A stretch of DNA of 38,956 bases, from positions 1 through 38,956 of the forward strand of contig SIBK01000045.1 of the NCBI GenBank assembly GCA_009695205.1, written 5' to 3'. The stretch comes from Pedosphaera sp. (GTDB taxonomy: Bacteria > Verrucomicrobiota > Verrucomicrobiia > Limisphaerales > UBA9464). The notes beneath the pieces are model-generated. The model did no database searches. It saw nothing but the letters and a program-made list of their open reading frames with translations, and was not told the DNA's origin. Position numbers and translations under genes: made by a program. Below, in pieces: positions 20,001 through 27,043 of the stretch. The stretch's first letter is position 1; every line of letters begins with the position of its first letter.

Positions 20001-21343
20001 AAATAGAAACGCCCATCGGGCGTATCCGTGCCGAGAGAGGACAGGAGGCGGTAGAATGTATAGTTGGTCGTTCGGGTCCCGCCCAAGAATGTCGAGGCAT
20101 TGGCGCCCAACGTATTTTGAAGACTGGGAACCGATAGCAACTGGAAGGGATCCCCAAAGGGCCTGTCCTGATCCGCTCCGGGCCAGTTATCTTGATTGCC
20201 TCGGGTGCCTATTGTATCCTGTGCGTTCGCCATGGCTGCGGGTTTCAAAGACAGGTCCAACCGTGGGCCGTTCGCATACAGATCCTGGTAGCTGTTGGTC
20301 AGGGAAGGCACGGGCTTGAGCCCCCCAAGGACCGCGTTGTTGAGGCTCGCGGCGGTCACCCCATTGGTGCGGGCCTCGTACAATCTCGCGGCGGTGAGGT
20401 TGGCGTTCTGTGCGGGATTCGCGCCTTTTGGAGAGTTTGCCTGGCCCAGGTTGGTGTTGAATTGGTATTGCAGCCAGATGTTCGTGTTTAGCTCCCGGAA
20501 ATAGGCGGCGAGATTCAATTCCCACGAGCCCAATCCCTGATTTCGATTAAACCCGTCAAGCCCCGCCCCTAATCTCTTCGCGTCGTTGTGAATATAGTTC
20601 AGGTCGAGGGTCCTTCCCGTAGGAACCGCTACATACGCATACCGGCCGACAAACCGGTTTGTGCTGGAATGCGGACGATCCGGCTGTTCCAAAATGCCGA
20701 TCCATTGGGGATCCCCGATCAGGCAGTTGGTCACCGTCTGGAATCCCGCATTGCCTGGCAGTGAGATCGGCTTTCCGTTCGCATCGAGCACCAGTTCCAC
20801 ATAGCTGATCGTCGGCTCAAACACCCGGCTTTGATTCAAATCTAAGAAATAGCGCGCATCCGAAGGGGTGAGTGAATTGCCGTTGGTACGGACGAAGACC
20901 GGCACCCGTGGATCGTATAGAAGGTTCGTGAGCATTCGCTGCTGCTGCAGTGCGCCAGCGCGGGGGTTGATCAGCGAAGGTACGCCGTAGATAAGATCCA
21001 GATACGGGTTCGAATTTGCACCCTCCAGTCTTTCATGGGGGGCAAAATTGGTGGAAACGATAAAACAGGCCGCCGCACGCGAACCGCTGATTGCCAAGCG
21101 CGAGGCAATCTCCGCCTTCGCCCGGGCCGTGGCAGCTTCGGCAAAATACCGCGCGTCAATCTGGTCACTGGACGCAGACACCGAGCTTCGTTCCCGTCGA
21201 CTCACGGCAAGAAACGCCACGGCGGTCAACGTCACCACCGCCAGCATGATCAATGTGATGACAAGAGCGATACCTTCGGACTGCCGGCGCGCGGAAGTCC
21301 CGCGACGGAGGCCGGACGGACGGTGAGCGGTTGGGAAGTTCAT
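17039..21343 (-). CDS. Large PilX/GspK-like protein, Verru_Chthon cassette A-like
   Basis: A 1434-residue protein with a pseudopilin-like N-terminus: a basic leader (RRGTSARRQSEG), then IALVITLIMLAVVTLTAVAFL and an amphipathic helix rich in Ala, Glu and Arg (residues 48-80), as in PilX and GspK. The rest is a long exported domain full of Thr-Asn pairs and aromatic residues, with no catalytic motif that I can recognise. Its size, N-terminus and position after three smaller pseudopilins match protein A of the Verru_Chthon cassette described from Verrucomicrobium and Chthoniobacter. The start ATG overlaps the stop of the C-like gene by 4 bp. It is probably the bulky tip or minor component of a pseudopilus or other surface assembly; that role is inferred by analogy with GspK and PilX. 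Confidence 0.75.
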   Translation of the reverse strand: MNFPTAHRPSGLRRGTSARRQSEGIALVITLIMLAVVTLTAVAFLAVSRRERSSVSASSDQIDARYFAEAATARAKAEIASRLAISGSRAAACFIVSTNFAPHERLEGANSNPYLDLIYGVPSLINPRAGALQQQRMLTNLLYDPRVPVFVRTNGNSLTPSDARYFLDLNQSRVFEPTISYVELVLDANGKPISLPGNAGFQTVTNCLIGDPQWIGILEQPDRPHSSTNRFVGRYAYVAVPTGRTLDLNYIHNDAKRLGAGLDGFNRNQGLGSWELNLAAYFRELNTNIWLQYQFNTNLGQANSPKGANPAQNANLTAARLYEARTNGVTAASLNNAVLGGLKPVPSLTNSYQDLYANGPRLDLSLKPAAMANAQDTIGTRGNQDNWPGADQDRPFGDPFQLLSVPSLQNTLGANASTFLGGTRTTNYTFYRLLSSLGTDTPDGRFYFRTNPDGSVAKAAKLNLNWAHDESGDILAAPRMNALGQVETVPFRRWTTLEWFTNTADRLLRNELTFNGYGFSITNIPVRHDRIVIETNPRNSAQRVNRFVHHEYDAQLHRLLQVALNIYDATTRSNARPTVLRPRFYRLAEKFKNVDGSEITYTNVYIGGFQEVTDADVALRLPWLDLDDTTSTKGVAAIGGGDPGFKLSQANVRDNRTDCNLYGVPWVIGAKKGYPNFNEAVWQTGVRVTRRLQLERPRPSAAVQTNLLYSIDLERNISLEAWNSYTNSFKGDHQILYTNIVHLSFSNRVGIAETAVPIYSNFRSTIPAFQFVERFDQRSHPLVDARTGISISPASGITNEWAPRTSLSSMRVFVRTNAQLATFNYTFENGRWALRAAQPLDQIVLTNRHIGFNVASRNDLTPDLSLQVTNYLVYAVVDRSQPAFPKIIDFVNIKSTAIETNILAQFTDPQTRPLNTDSTVTHNHIWMTNRIGTGSLTAGMTNQMYVSVSTNEYQYSQIVRGAAGLPTVRAKSRNGLPLGPVITTVKREVLKRRYFLGLDPQGEFLNYGDAVDVSTPFIGALTFSRKFLLTDRRAANDPLVHYTIEDLRPGAVWLIVDPDGSPGRSPNGQGNQVASDASHHRIEAGHDMKARSVRAYAPWGWGQALPGGASGVATVAGMTVEKDPGRKDPGITASDDWDFPNGPLPSVGWLGRVHRGTPWQTVYLKSSVVAFGTDFRVAREPRRRMPGTMNRFAEEFRNHAGTPQSPNNRANQPPNAWPVWAGNYYTHPVADWHFLHLFTTAINDNAARGLMSPNQTEPAAWAAALGGVTTAGVTTTGAVGKAGVPEPRVIEPATPEFSRIVRSINNARGLTRSGVFDGIGGFLSASAVTIESPYLPKNYIAGPLVNAQSDEIVERIPQQILSLMREDHPHYTIYAYGQSLKPAQASLLNQPGPLYGICTNYQVTGEFATKTVLLYGGATTNLHADVQKYELLSQ

Positions 21344-22470
21344 GGAAGGCGGGGAGCGGATCGCAGTGGAATGCGCTGGCGGAAGATCTGTACCTTGCCC
21401 GCATTGCGGCGGAGGAAATCCCGTCGGAGAGAGAGACCGGCCTGATCCGACGGCAGTGACCGAAATGTCTCGAGCGTGGAAGGTTCCAAGACTGCGAGTT
21501 CGACTTCGAGAAACGCCGGAAGGGACGGCCCTTCAAACAACAGGATCGGGAAGCCGTTCAATCCGGTCGAATACAGCGTTGCGTTGGCCGTGCGGTCGGC
21601 CTGGGATTGAGCTCTGCGATATCCCAGATCGACGCCCTGATCCTGAAGCAGAGCCCATTGTTTCTCATAGAATCGAGGAGCAACTAACACCTCATTCGTG
21701 CGGAACCAATCATCGTACCGATCATAAATACGGCCGGTTGCGTCGCAGGCGGAGACGCGGAAAAGGACGACTCCATCAATCAGGCGCGAGGAATTAGTGC
21801 GAAACTGTATCGCACGATCGGATCCAAACGGCAGGGCGAAATATTGGTTCTTAATGACCTGCGAGCGCGTGAATTGCTTGCTCGTCCGATTCGAAATGGA
21901 CATGAAATTCAGCCAGGAATTGGGAACCTGTTGGTTCGGGTTGGAGGCGCTTGGAAGACTCTGTGGCTGAAAAAGTCGGTATAGAGTGCCCACCCCGTTA
22001 GTAGGAAAAACGCCGGGCTTGCTCTCCGCACTTATAAAGTATCCTTGGGGCTCATAGCGGTTGGGTTGCACAGGATGCCGGGTGACGAAGAACACTTCGT
22101 CAAAGGCATTCACCAGGCGACCCGGTCCTGCCAGAGAAGGGATCAATGGCTCCAACCCCCGACCGACCAAACTCCGGAGAACCAGATTCACTCCGTTATT
22201 GGTCAAAGGATCCGGTAATTCCTGCAGCCGCACGGAACGTTCGAGATCCCGCACCAAAAGATCAAATGCGGCCCGGCCGCCCTCCCCTACATTCGTCTGG
22301 TTTAGACTTGCCCGAAAGGCTTTCTGGGTCTGATTAAACACAGCGTACAGAGCCAAAACCACGATTGAGAGCAGGCTCACAGCCACCAGCAACTCCAGCA
22401 ACGTGAAGCCGCGGGATCGTCGGAGTGTATGACTCTTCAGGCAGGCAACGGTGGACACGGAGAAGTTCAT
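21340..22470 (-). CDS. Pseudopilin, Verru_Chthon cassette C-like (GspJ-type)
   Basis: A 376-residue prepilin-like protein. The leader ends RRSRG and is followed by FTLLELLVAVSLLSIVVLAL with Glu at position +5, the type III signal cut and methylated by prepilin peptidase. The following helix (FNQTQKAFRASLNQTNVGEGGRAAFDLLVRDLERSVR) has the repeated QT and RAAFDLLVRDLERS features of GspJ/PilW-like minor pseudopilins. The gene starts one base after the TGA of the B-like gene and its stop overlaps the A-like start by 4 bp, so synthesis is tightly coupled. The large C-terminal part is unassigned. Assignment to cassette protein C rests on N-terminus, size and order and is only moderately secure. Confidence 0.8.
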   Translation of the reverse strand: MNFSVSTVACLKSHTLRRSRGFTLLELLVAVSLLSIVVLALYAVFNQTQKAFRASLNQTNVGEGGRAAFDLLVRDLERSVRLQELPDPLTNNGVNLVLRSLVGRGLEPLIPSLAGPGRLVNAFDEVFFVTRHPVQPNRYEPQGYFISAESKPGVFPTNGVGTLYRLFQPQSLPSASNPNQQVPNSWLNFMSISNRTSKQFTRSQVIKNQYFALPFGSDRAIQFRTNSSRLIDGVVLFRVSACDATGRIYDRYDDWFRTNEVLVAPRFYEKQWALLQDQGVDLGYRRAQSQADRTANATLYSTGLNGFPILLFEGPSLPAFLEVELAVLEPSTLETFRSLPSDQAGLSLRRDFLRRNAGKVQIFRQRIPLRSAPRLP

Positions 22471-22471
22471 G

Positions 22472-23338
22472 TCAGGGCTGTTTGGTCACAAATTCATCGC
22501 GACGCAGGTACCGGCGGTTGTAGTCCCAGGCCTCCGGCCGGCTTGCAATAGGTTCCTCGTATAAGGCGCCTGCAACCTGGGTCCGGAAAACCCGGCGTCC
22601 CTGGCCAGTTCGCAGTTTGCCTCCTACGAAAAACACGGGCCACTCGAAGGTCAGCTTTAGATCGTAGAGGCTGTTTCCCATGTTGTGGAGGCGGGCGGCA
22701 TCCGGCGAATCCGGCGAAAATGCGGCATACGGCAGCAGCTCAACGGTCATGGCATACTTGAAGGCGAAATCGAGGGCCGCCTGGAAATTGGTGGAACGTG
22801 GATCCCTCGCCGGCTTTTCAATCGCAGAACCGGTGATGGCCCGCACAATGGCAAGAACCTCGTTCGTCAGATTCTTGCTGGAATTGCCGCTCGAATGAGG
22901 AAAGACTTTCGGCTGACTCATCAGCCCGACGATGTTGGCCGCCGAGATCAGTCCTTGGTAACCACTCTTCGGGTTGATGTCATCGAAAAATCGGGCCCTA
23001 TTCTGAGGCGGATTAAATCCCACAAGCGATTTCCATCGGGCGCCCACGAAATGACTGACATCGTAACTCCCCGTTATATTATTCGAACTCGTGATCCGGA
23101 TGACGTCGACATAGTTGGTGAGATCCTGGAGGCCTATGCTTCCGTTCCGTATCGCTTCCAACCAGTACTGCGCATCCGCGTTGATGATCGTCTCCTCGCG
23201 GTTCTTTTTCTGAACGTTCATGCCAGTCGGCAGGACGCCGATGATGGCGACGAGGGCGATGCCGGCGACGGCGATGCACAAGGCGAGCTCAACCATCGTG
23301 AAGGCCGTGGACCGGCGAAAGGAAGGGGTGGTCTTCAT
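22472..23338 (-). CDS. Pseudopilin, Verru_Chthon cassette B-like (GspI-type)
   Basis: A 288-residue prepilin-like protein. The leader KTTPSFRRSTA precedes FTMVELALCIAVAGIALVAI, with Glu at +5 but Ala rather than Gly at -1 of the expected cleavage site. The helix runs into IGVLPTGMNVQKKNREETIINADAQ; the L-P-x-G-x-N turn just after the helix is typical of the cassette B group and PilV/GspI-like minor pseudopilins. Its ATG overlaps the stop of the D-like gene (ATGA) and it is followed one base later by the C-like gene. The C-terminal domain is unassigned. Confidence 0.78.
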   Translation of the reverse strand: MKTTPSFRRSTAFTMVELALCIAVAGIALVAIIGVLPTGMNVQKKNREETIINADAQYWLEAIRNGSIGLQDLTNYVDVIRITSSNNITGSYDVSHFVGARWKSLVGFNPPQNRARFFDDINPKSGYQGLISAANIVGLMSQPKVFPHSSGNSSKNLTNEVLAIVRAITGSAIEKPARDPRSTNFQAALDFAFKYAMTVELLPYAAFSPDSPDAARLHNMGNSLYDLKLTFEWPVFFVGGKLRTGQGRRVFRTQVAGALYEEPIASRPEAWDYNRRYLRRDEFVTKQP

Positions 23339-24324
23339 TGCGCAAACTCAGGTTTGATCAACCGGGCGCGGCCGGTGAGGTTCGAGATCCGGATGATGCT
23401 GTTGGTCCAGTTGTCCTTGGGCGTCTCCACCGAATCCGGAGCGATGCTTAGGTCGAATCGTCCATCGGACAACTTGGGAACGAATACGCTACCCTCCGCG
23501 ATGGCGAGATAGACATCCGTCGGAGGCATGCCGCCTTTCCGGGTTGTCCGATTCATCGGCTCTCCGGGGGGGCCCATGACAATCTGGCCATTCGGACCAA
23601 ATCCGATCGCCGGGAGGCCCCCACCATCGAAATCCTTGTCGGAAACGAACTGCCTGTCATAAAGATTTTCGACGGGATGATCGACGAGCGTTGGAAACGG
23701 AAGCCCGAGCCAGTTCGTCGACATGCCAAGGTAATTTGGATACTGCTTCAGCGGGGCCGGGAACTGAGGACCTGAAAAGCGGTTGAACAAAAACGAAGGA
23801 AATATCATACCATCGGGCAGCGTTCTCCAATCCGTTAGATACTTAAACCGCGCCCGGCCAGGCTGATCACCCACTCCGCTTCGGGAAATAATTGTGTAAC
23901 CCGTCAACTGGCTCACCACCGTATTGGTGAAGGACCGGAGGACCACCTGCTTCAGCGGATCGTAGGGCCCAGTGAGCGCTGAGAAAAATCCGGAACGACT
24001 CAGCACCTGGTACTGCTGGCTGATCATGGATCCACCGGCATTGGGTTGTCCATTGGGTGGCACGAAAACCATCCAGACCGTAGTGCGGTTCTTGACAGCG
24101 GACTGCCGAGCAAACCCGAGGTCATCCAGGATTTGCCGCTGCGCCGCCGACCGGGCATTCGTCTTTCCGAGCCCTTTCAGCGCCGGGCCGCTAATGACCG
24201 CCAGAGTGCCGATAATCGCGATGACGATCAGCATTTCGATCAGCGTGAATGCCCCCGCACACCGGGACACCGCTGCAGGCGACCGGAACCCCGGGACCGG
24301 CATTGGAGAGCAGTTAGAATTCAT
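23335..24324 (-). CDS. Pseudopilin, Verru_Chthon cassette D-like (GspH-type)
   Basis: A 329-residue prepilin-like protein with the N-terminal helix FTLIEMLIVIAIIGTLAVIS preceded by Ala (CAGA), Glu at +5, then LKGLGKTNARSAAQRQILDDLGFARQSAVKNRTTVWMVF. The stretch LDDLGFARQSAVKNRTTVW followed by a beta strand is the classical GspH/FimT pattern (LxxxRxxAxxxxxxV). The GspG-like gene ends 30 bases upstream, and the stop overlaps the B-like start by 4 bp. ATG 24324 is the first start and gives a 27-residue leader, longer than usual for type II secretion pseudopilins but common in this phylum. Confidence 0.8.
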   Translation of the reverse strand: MNSNCSPMPVPGFRSPAAVSRCAGAFTLIEMLIVIAIIGTLAVISGPALKGLGKTNARSAAQRQILDDLGFARQSAVKNRTTVWMVFVPPNGQPNAGGSMISQQYQVLSRSGFFSALTGPYDPLKQVVLRSFTNTVVSQLTGYTIISRSGVGDQPGRARFKYLTDWRTLPDGMIFPSFLFNRFSGPQFPAPLKQYPNYLGMSTNWLGLPFPTLVDHPVENLYDRQFVSDKDFDGGGLPAIGFGPNGQIVMGPPGEPMNRTTRKGGMPPTDVYLAIAEGSVFVPKLSDGRFDLSIAPDSVETPKDNWTNSIIRISNLTGRARLIKPEFAQ

Positions 24325-24354
24325 GAAGACCTTTTCTGGGGCATTCGAGAGTGC

Positions 24355-25194
24355 CTATTTCCAGCTAAGAATATTGTCAAAATTGGTGCCTGCTTTGTTG
24401 TCCGCCTTGCTAGTTTCATCGGCTCTCCTGTCTGGACCAAACGACCAGACCATGGCGGTGGCATTGGCTTCATAGCCGTCATTGACAAATGCACTGTTGG
24501 CGTCAGTGGCTTTTACCAAACCCACCAAACCCCGGATGCCATTGGAGTCCGCCAGATCCTTCGAAATCACGTCCCGCCGGTAAAAACCATCGCGGCTCTT
24601 GTTGTCATAATTGAGATCCAACGTGATCATGTACGGGTTGCCCCACGGATCACGGTAGACGCCATCTTCCCCAACGCCGGCCGGCGCCTGGTTCTTAACA
24701 TCCTTTACGTTCAGGAAAACGGTGCGCTGCGGATTCAGAGCATGTTGGGGGCCGTTTTCGGTAAGGTCACCGTTCGCGAACCGCTCCTGATCGCGCAAGG
24801 TGGCAATGAGCTGGCGGTTACTTTGTTCTTTATTAGAGCCGTTGTTGTTAAAGATTTGGGGGAGAGCCGGCGCACTCGGCGACGACAGTGCCATGACGAA
24901 GCTCCTTGGAACCGTCTCCACCGTCCCAAAGGTAAAATCGGGGCTGGCAAGATTCACTGAGTTGCGGATCGTAGGGGACACCGGCATGCGGTTATAGGTG
25001 GCAAGGTATTGGTTAATGGCTCCGACGAGATTATTGATCTCGGTGCGAGCAATCGTGACCTTGGCCTTTTTTTGGGCATTGCTGACGGCGGGGAGCAGCA
25101 TGCCCGCCAGGATTCCGATGATGGCGATTACCACGAGCAATTCGATCAGCGTAAAGCCGCGGCGGGAGGGTCGATTCAGGAGCGGGAGATTCAT
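24355..25194 (-). CDS. Pseudopilin, GspG-like
   Basis: A 279-residue protein with a standard prepilin leader (MNLPLLNRPSRRG) and FTLIELLVVIAIIGILAGML. After the helix, KKAKVTIARTEINNLVGAINQYLATYNRMP matches the alpha1-C region of major pseudopilins, and DGVYRDPWGNPYMITLD is the conserved DPWG-PY loop of GspG that carries calcium ligands in type II secretion systems. It would form the pseudopilus shaft after cleavage by a prepilin peptidase that is not encoded here. It lies 64 bases after a second GspG-like gene and 30 bases before the D-like gene. Confidence 0.85.
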   Translation of the reverse strand: MNLPLLNRPSRRGFTLIELLVVIAIIGILAGMLLPAVSNAQKKAKVTIARTEINNLVGAINQYLATYNRMPVSPTIRNSVNLASPDFTFGTVETVPRSFVMALSSPSAPALPQIFNNNGSNKEQSNRQLIATLRDQERFANGDLTENGPQHALNPQRTVFLNVKDVKNQAPAGVGEDGVYRDPWGNPYMITLDLNYDNKSRDGFYRRDVISKDLADSNGIRGLVGLVKATDANSAFVNDGYEANATAMVWSFGPDRRADETSKADNKAGTNFDNILSWK

Positions 25195-25258
25195 AGAGTG
25201 GATTCGATGAAACTGGGTTTGAACAATTTGAATGAAAGGGAGGGAAAGGGTCGAGCCG

Positions 25259-26047
25259 TCATTGCTTCCAATTGCCGATGGTTATCTTCTGTCTGCCCCG
25301 CCAGAACTCAGCCCAAAGATCATACGAGGCCGGGTTGTTGGTTGGGTTTGACGAAACATAGCGCCAGGGATTCAGGAGCAGATTCGCCCCGGTAATGCCA
25401 GCCAGGGGGGCATTGGCGACGGCTGAGGCTGGCCAGGGCTGCGGAACAACCAGTAGCTCGATGGGGGGCTGGCCAGGGGCGTTTTTATATAGGTCCGCAT
25501 GTTGCGATGGCTTGAAGCTTTGGTTGAGAATCCGCCTCTTGTCCGGCGAGGAATTGGCAATTCCCGTCCGCCCAAAATGGGTCGAGAGCTGAACCGAAGT
25601 CAGCTTCTGATCACCGTCGATGGATCGAAAATAGCCGGCGGGATCAAACGGTTGGATGACCAGCATTCCGCTCAACTCGTAGTAAAGAGGATTGAGCTCC
25701 GGGCGCGCATAGCCTTTCTGGGAGCCAGCGGTGGCCACGCCGTCTGGAGGATAAAACCCATACTTCGCCTTGTACTCCTCGATGGCAGCGACGATCTGCT
25801 GAAGTTCGGCTCGAATACGTGATTCCCGCATCTTGGCGCCCGCAACCGGAGCAAGCCCAACCAGCATGCCCGCGAGCACCCCCATGATTGCAATCACTGC
25901 CAAGAGTTCAATTAACGTAAAGGCCACCTCTAAGGAACGCACCGTGGACTGTTGGGAACCGAGCGCGGTCGCCGGAGCAATCGACCCGATCGACCCGATC
26001 GACGTCATGTCCTGGGCGTTCATCGCTAATGTTCCACTAATTTTCAT
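25259..26047 (-). CDS. Pseudopilin, GspG-like, with long leader
   Basis: The protein has the prepilin helix FTLIELLAVIAIMGVLAGMLVG preceded by Ala, and the alpha1-C helix RIRAELQQIVAAIEEYKAKYGFYPPDG, the usual GspG/pilin progression to a YPPD turn. The end reads NPWRYVSSNPTN, close to the DPWG-Y loop of GspG. The start is uncertain: the frame is open to 26119 but that overlaps brnA, so ATG 26047 or ATG 26023 is more likely. Either gives an unusually long leader with the sequence SIGSIGSI, encoded by a short 9-base tandem repeat around 25981-26003. It is the first gene of the pseudopilin operon, 37 bases after brnA, with no separate promoter that I can see. Confidence 0.78.
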   Translation of the reverse strand: MKISGTLAMNAQDMTSIGSIGSIAPATALGSQQSTVRSLEVAFTLIELLAVIAIMGVLAGMLVGLAPVAGAKMRESRIRAELQQIVAAIEEYKAKYGFYPPDGVATAGSQKGYARPELNPLYYELSGMLVIQPFDPAGYFRSIDGDQKLTSVQLSTHFGRTGIANSSPDKRRILNQSFKPSQHADLYKNAPGQPPIELLVVPQPWPASAVANAPLAGITGANLLLNPWRYVSSNPTNNPASYDLWAEFWRGRQKITIGNWKQ

Positions 26048-26084
26048 TCTTCGGGGCGGTTGGAGCCGGGAGCCTTGCCGGGGC

Positions 26085-26366
26085 TTAACGTTCACGCAAT
26101 TCCTTTTCCATTCGCTCACTCAACCATTGCTTGATCATGCTTTGATAGTTGAGGTAGCGAGAGCGGGCCATTCGCTTGATCCGCGCCAGCATTCGCGGGT
26201 CCATACGAAGCGTAATTGTCACCGATTCCGACGACTCCGCGCCCGCGGCAGTCGCCGATTCCATCAAGCGGAGGTCCACCTGGTTCTCCACCCAGAACGA
26301 GGCTTCAGCCTGTTCACTATCAAACATAGGAACCTCTTCCCAATCGCTGATGGCCGTAGCAGTCAT
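26085..26366 (-). CDS. brnA: BrnA-like CopG-type antitoxin
   Basis: A 93-residue antitoxin. The N-terminal part has the MFDSEQAEASFWVENQ motif of the CopG/BrnA group (P-x-F-x-S-E-x-E-x-A-x-F-W), which binds the toxin, and the C-terminal part SVTITLRMDPRMLARIKRMA followed by SMIKQWLSERMEKE is a ribbon-helix-helix DNA-binding domain. It should neutralise the upstream BrnT-like protein and repress the shared promoter. Toxin-first order is normal for this family, but the 153 bases between the two genes are not: members usually overlap or nearly touch. No other ORF or ribosome site explains the gap. Confidence 0.8.
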   Translation of the reverse strand: MTATAISDWEEVPMFDSEQAEASFWVENQVDLRLMESATAAGAESSESVTITLRMDPRMLARIKRMARSRYLNYQSMIKQWLSERMEKELRER

Positions 26367-26519
26367 AGTCTGTTCTGTTTCTGATCCACATCGGACTACC
26401 GATCTCCGGTGTCTTTCACGTGTGATTCCATCTGATTCCGTCCGGTTCCAGTTTCACGCCCGCCTTCACCAGAAGATTCGTGGTCCGCATTTCCCGTGCC
26501 GCTATTTCCACCCTGCCTC

Positions 26520-26807
26520 TCAAGAGGCGAAGGTCTTGTTCATCCGCCGCTGATAAAAGAACTGCTCTTGGTCCGTAAACGGTCGAGCCAAGATTACCCG
26601 CACCACCCGCCCGTTCGTCCGGTAAACACTAAAGTAACCCTGTCCCGACACCGACTTTCCCAAGTTAAAATACCTAGCCTGCACGCCGAACCGCGTTGAG
26701 TCCGGCAGCAGCCGGACCGCAAAAGGGTCCTCAAATGACTCTTCAACTTCCCGGACGGTCAAAGAACCTTCCAACTCGAACGGCGGATTGTCCCAATCAA
26801 ACTCCAC
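26520..26807 (-). CDS. brnT: BrnT-like ribonuclease toxin
   Basis: A 95-residue protein of the BrnT (DUF497) toxin family, which has an RNase fold similar to RelE. The start MEFDWD, the segment VREVEESFEDPFAVRLLPDS, RYFNLGKSVSGQGYFSVYR and the end RVVRVILARPFTDQEQFFYQRR follow the family from beginning to end. The usual KHGVSFEEA stretch is replaced by a shorter LEGSLTVREVEES, so the typical KHG residues are missing and activity cannot be assumed. It heads a two-gene unit with brnA, driven from a promoter with a perfect palindrome about 45-60 bases upstream. Confidence 0.78.
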   Translation of the reverse strand: MEFDWDNPPFELEGSLTVREVEESFEDPFAVRLLPDSTRFGVQARYFNLGKSVSGQGYFSVYRTNGRVVRVILARPFTDQEQFFYQRRMNKTFAS

Positions 26808-26851
26808 TGCACCGACCCTAATCCGTAAGACGCGTAATGCAATCGCGAATT

Positions 26852-26896
26852 CATTGTAACTACAATGTATTTACAAAAGAGTTCTCAAGTTGTCAA
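26852..26896 (-). promoter_or_regulatory. brnT promoter with BrnA-type operator palindrome
   Basis: Read on the minus strand, TTGACA (26896-26891) is followed after 17 bases by TAAATA (26873-26868), a good -35 and a weak -10. Directly next to the -10 is a perfect inverted repeat, CATTGTA-GT-TACAATG (26867-26852), which would cover the transcription start. This placement fits autorepression by the ribbon-helix-helix antitoxin encoded downstream. The region is AT-rich compared with its neighbours. Operator identity is inferred from position and symmetry. Confidence 0.6.
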
Positions 26897-27043
26897 GAAA
26901 TGAGTCGTTTGCGGAATAAAATATAGCTAACTTCTTGACTACCTATCTGTTACACTTTTTCAGAGGTAAAATGCGAGGCTTTTCAATGTGGAATATCCAG
27001 AAATCATCGGCTCTATCCCGACCGCTGCTCTGCACATTTCCGC

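Noticed and set aside
25981..26003. Nine-base tandem repeat TCGACCCGA in the leader of the first pseudopilin
   Set aside because: Only two full copies plus a partial one; it encodes SIGSIGSI in a leader that is cut off, with no sign of function.
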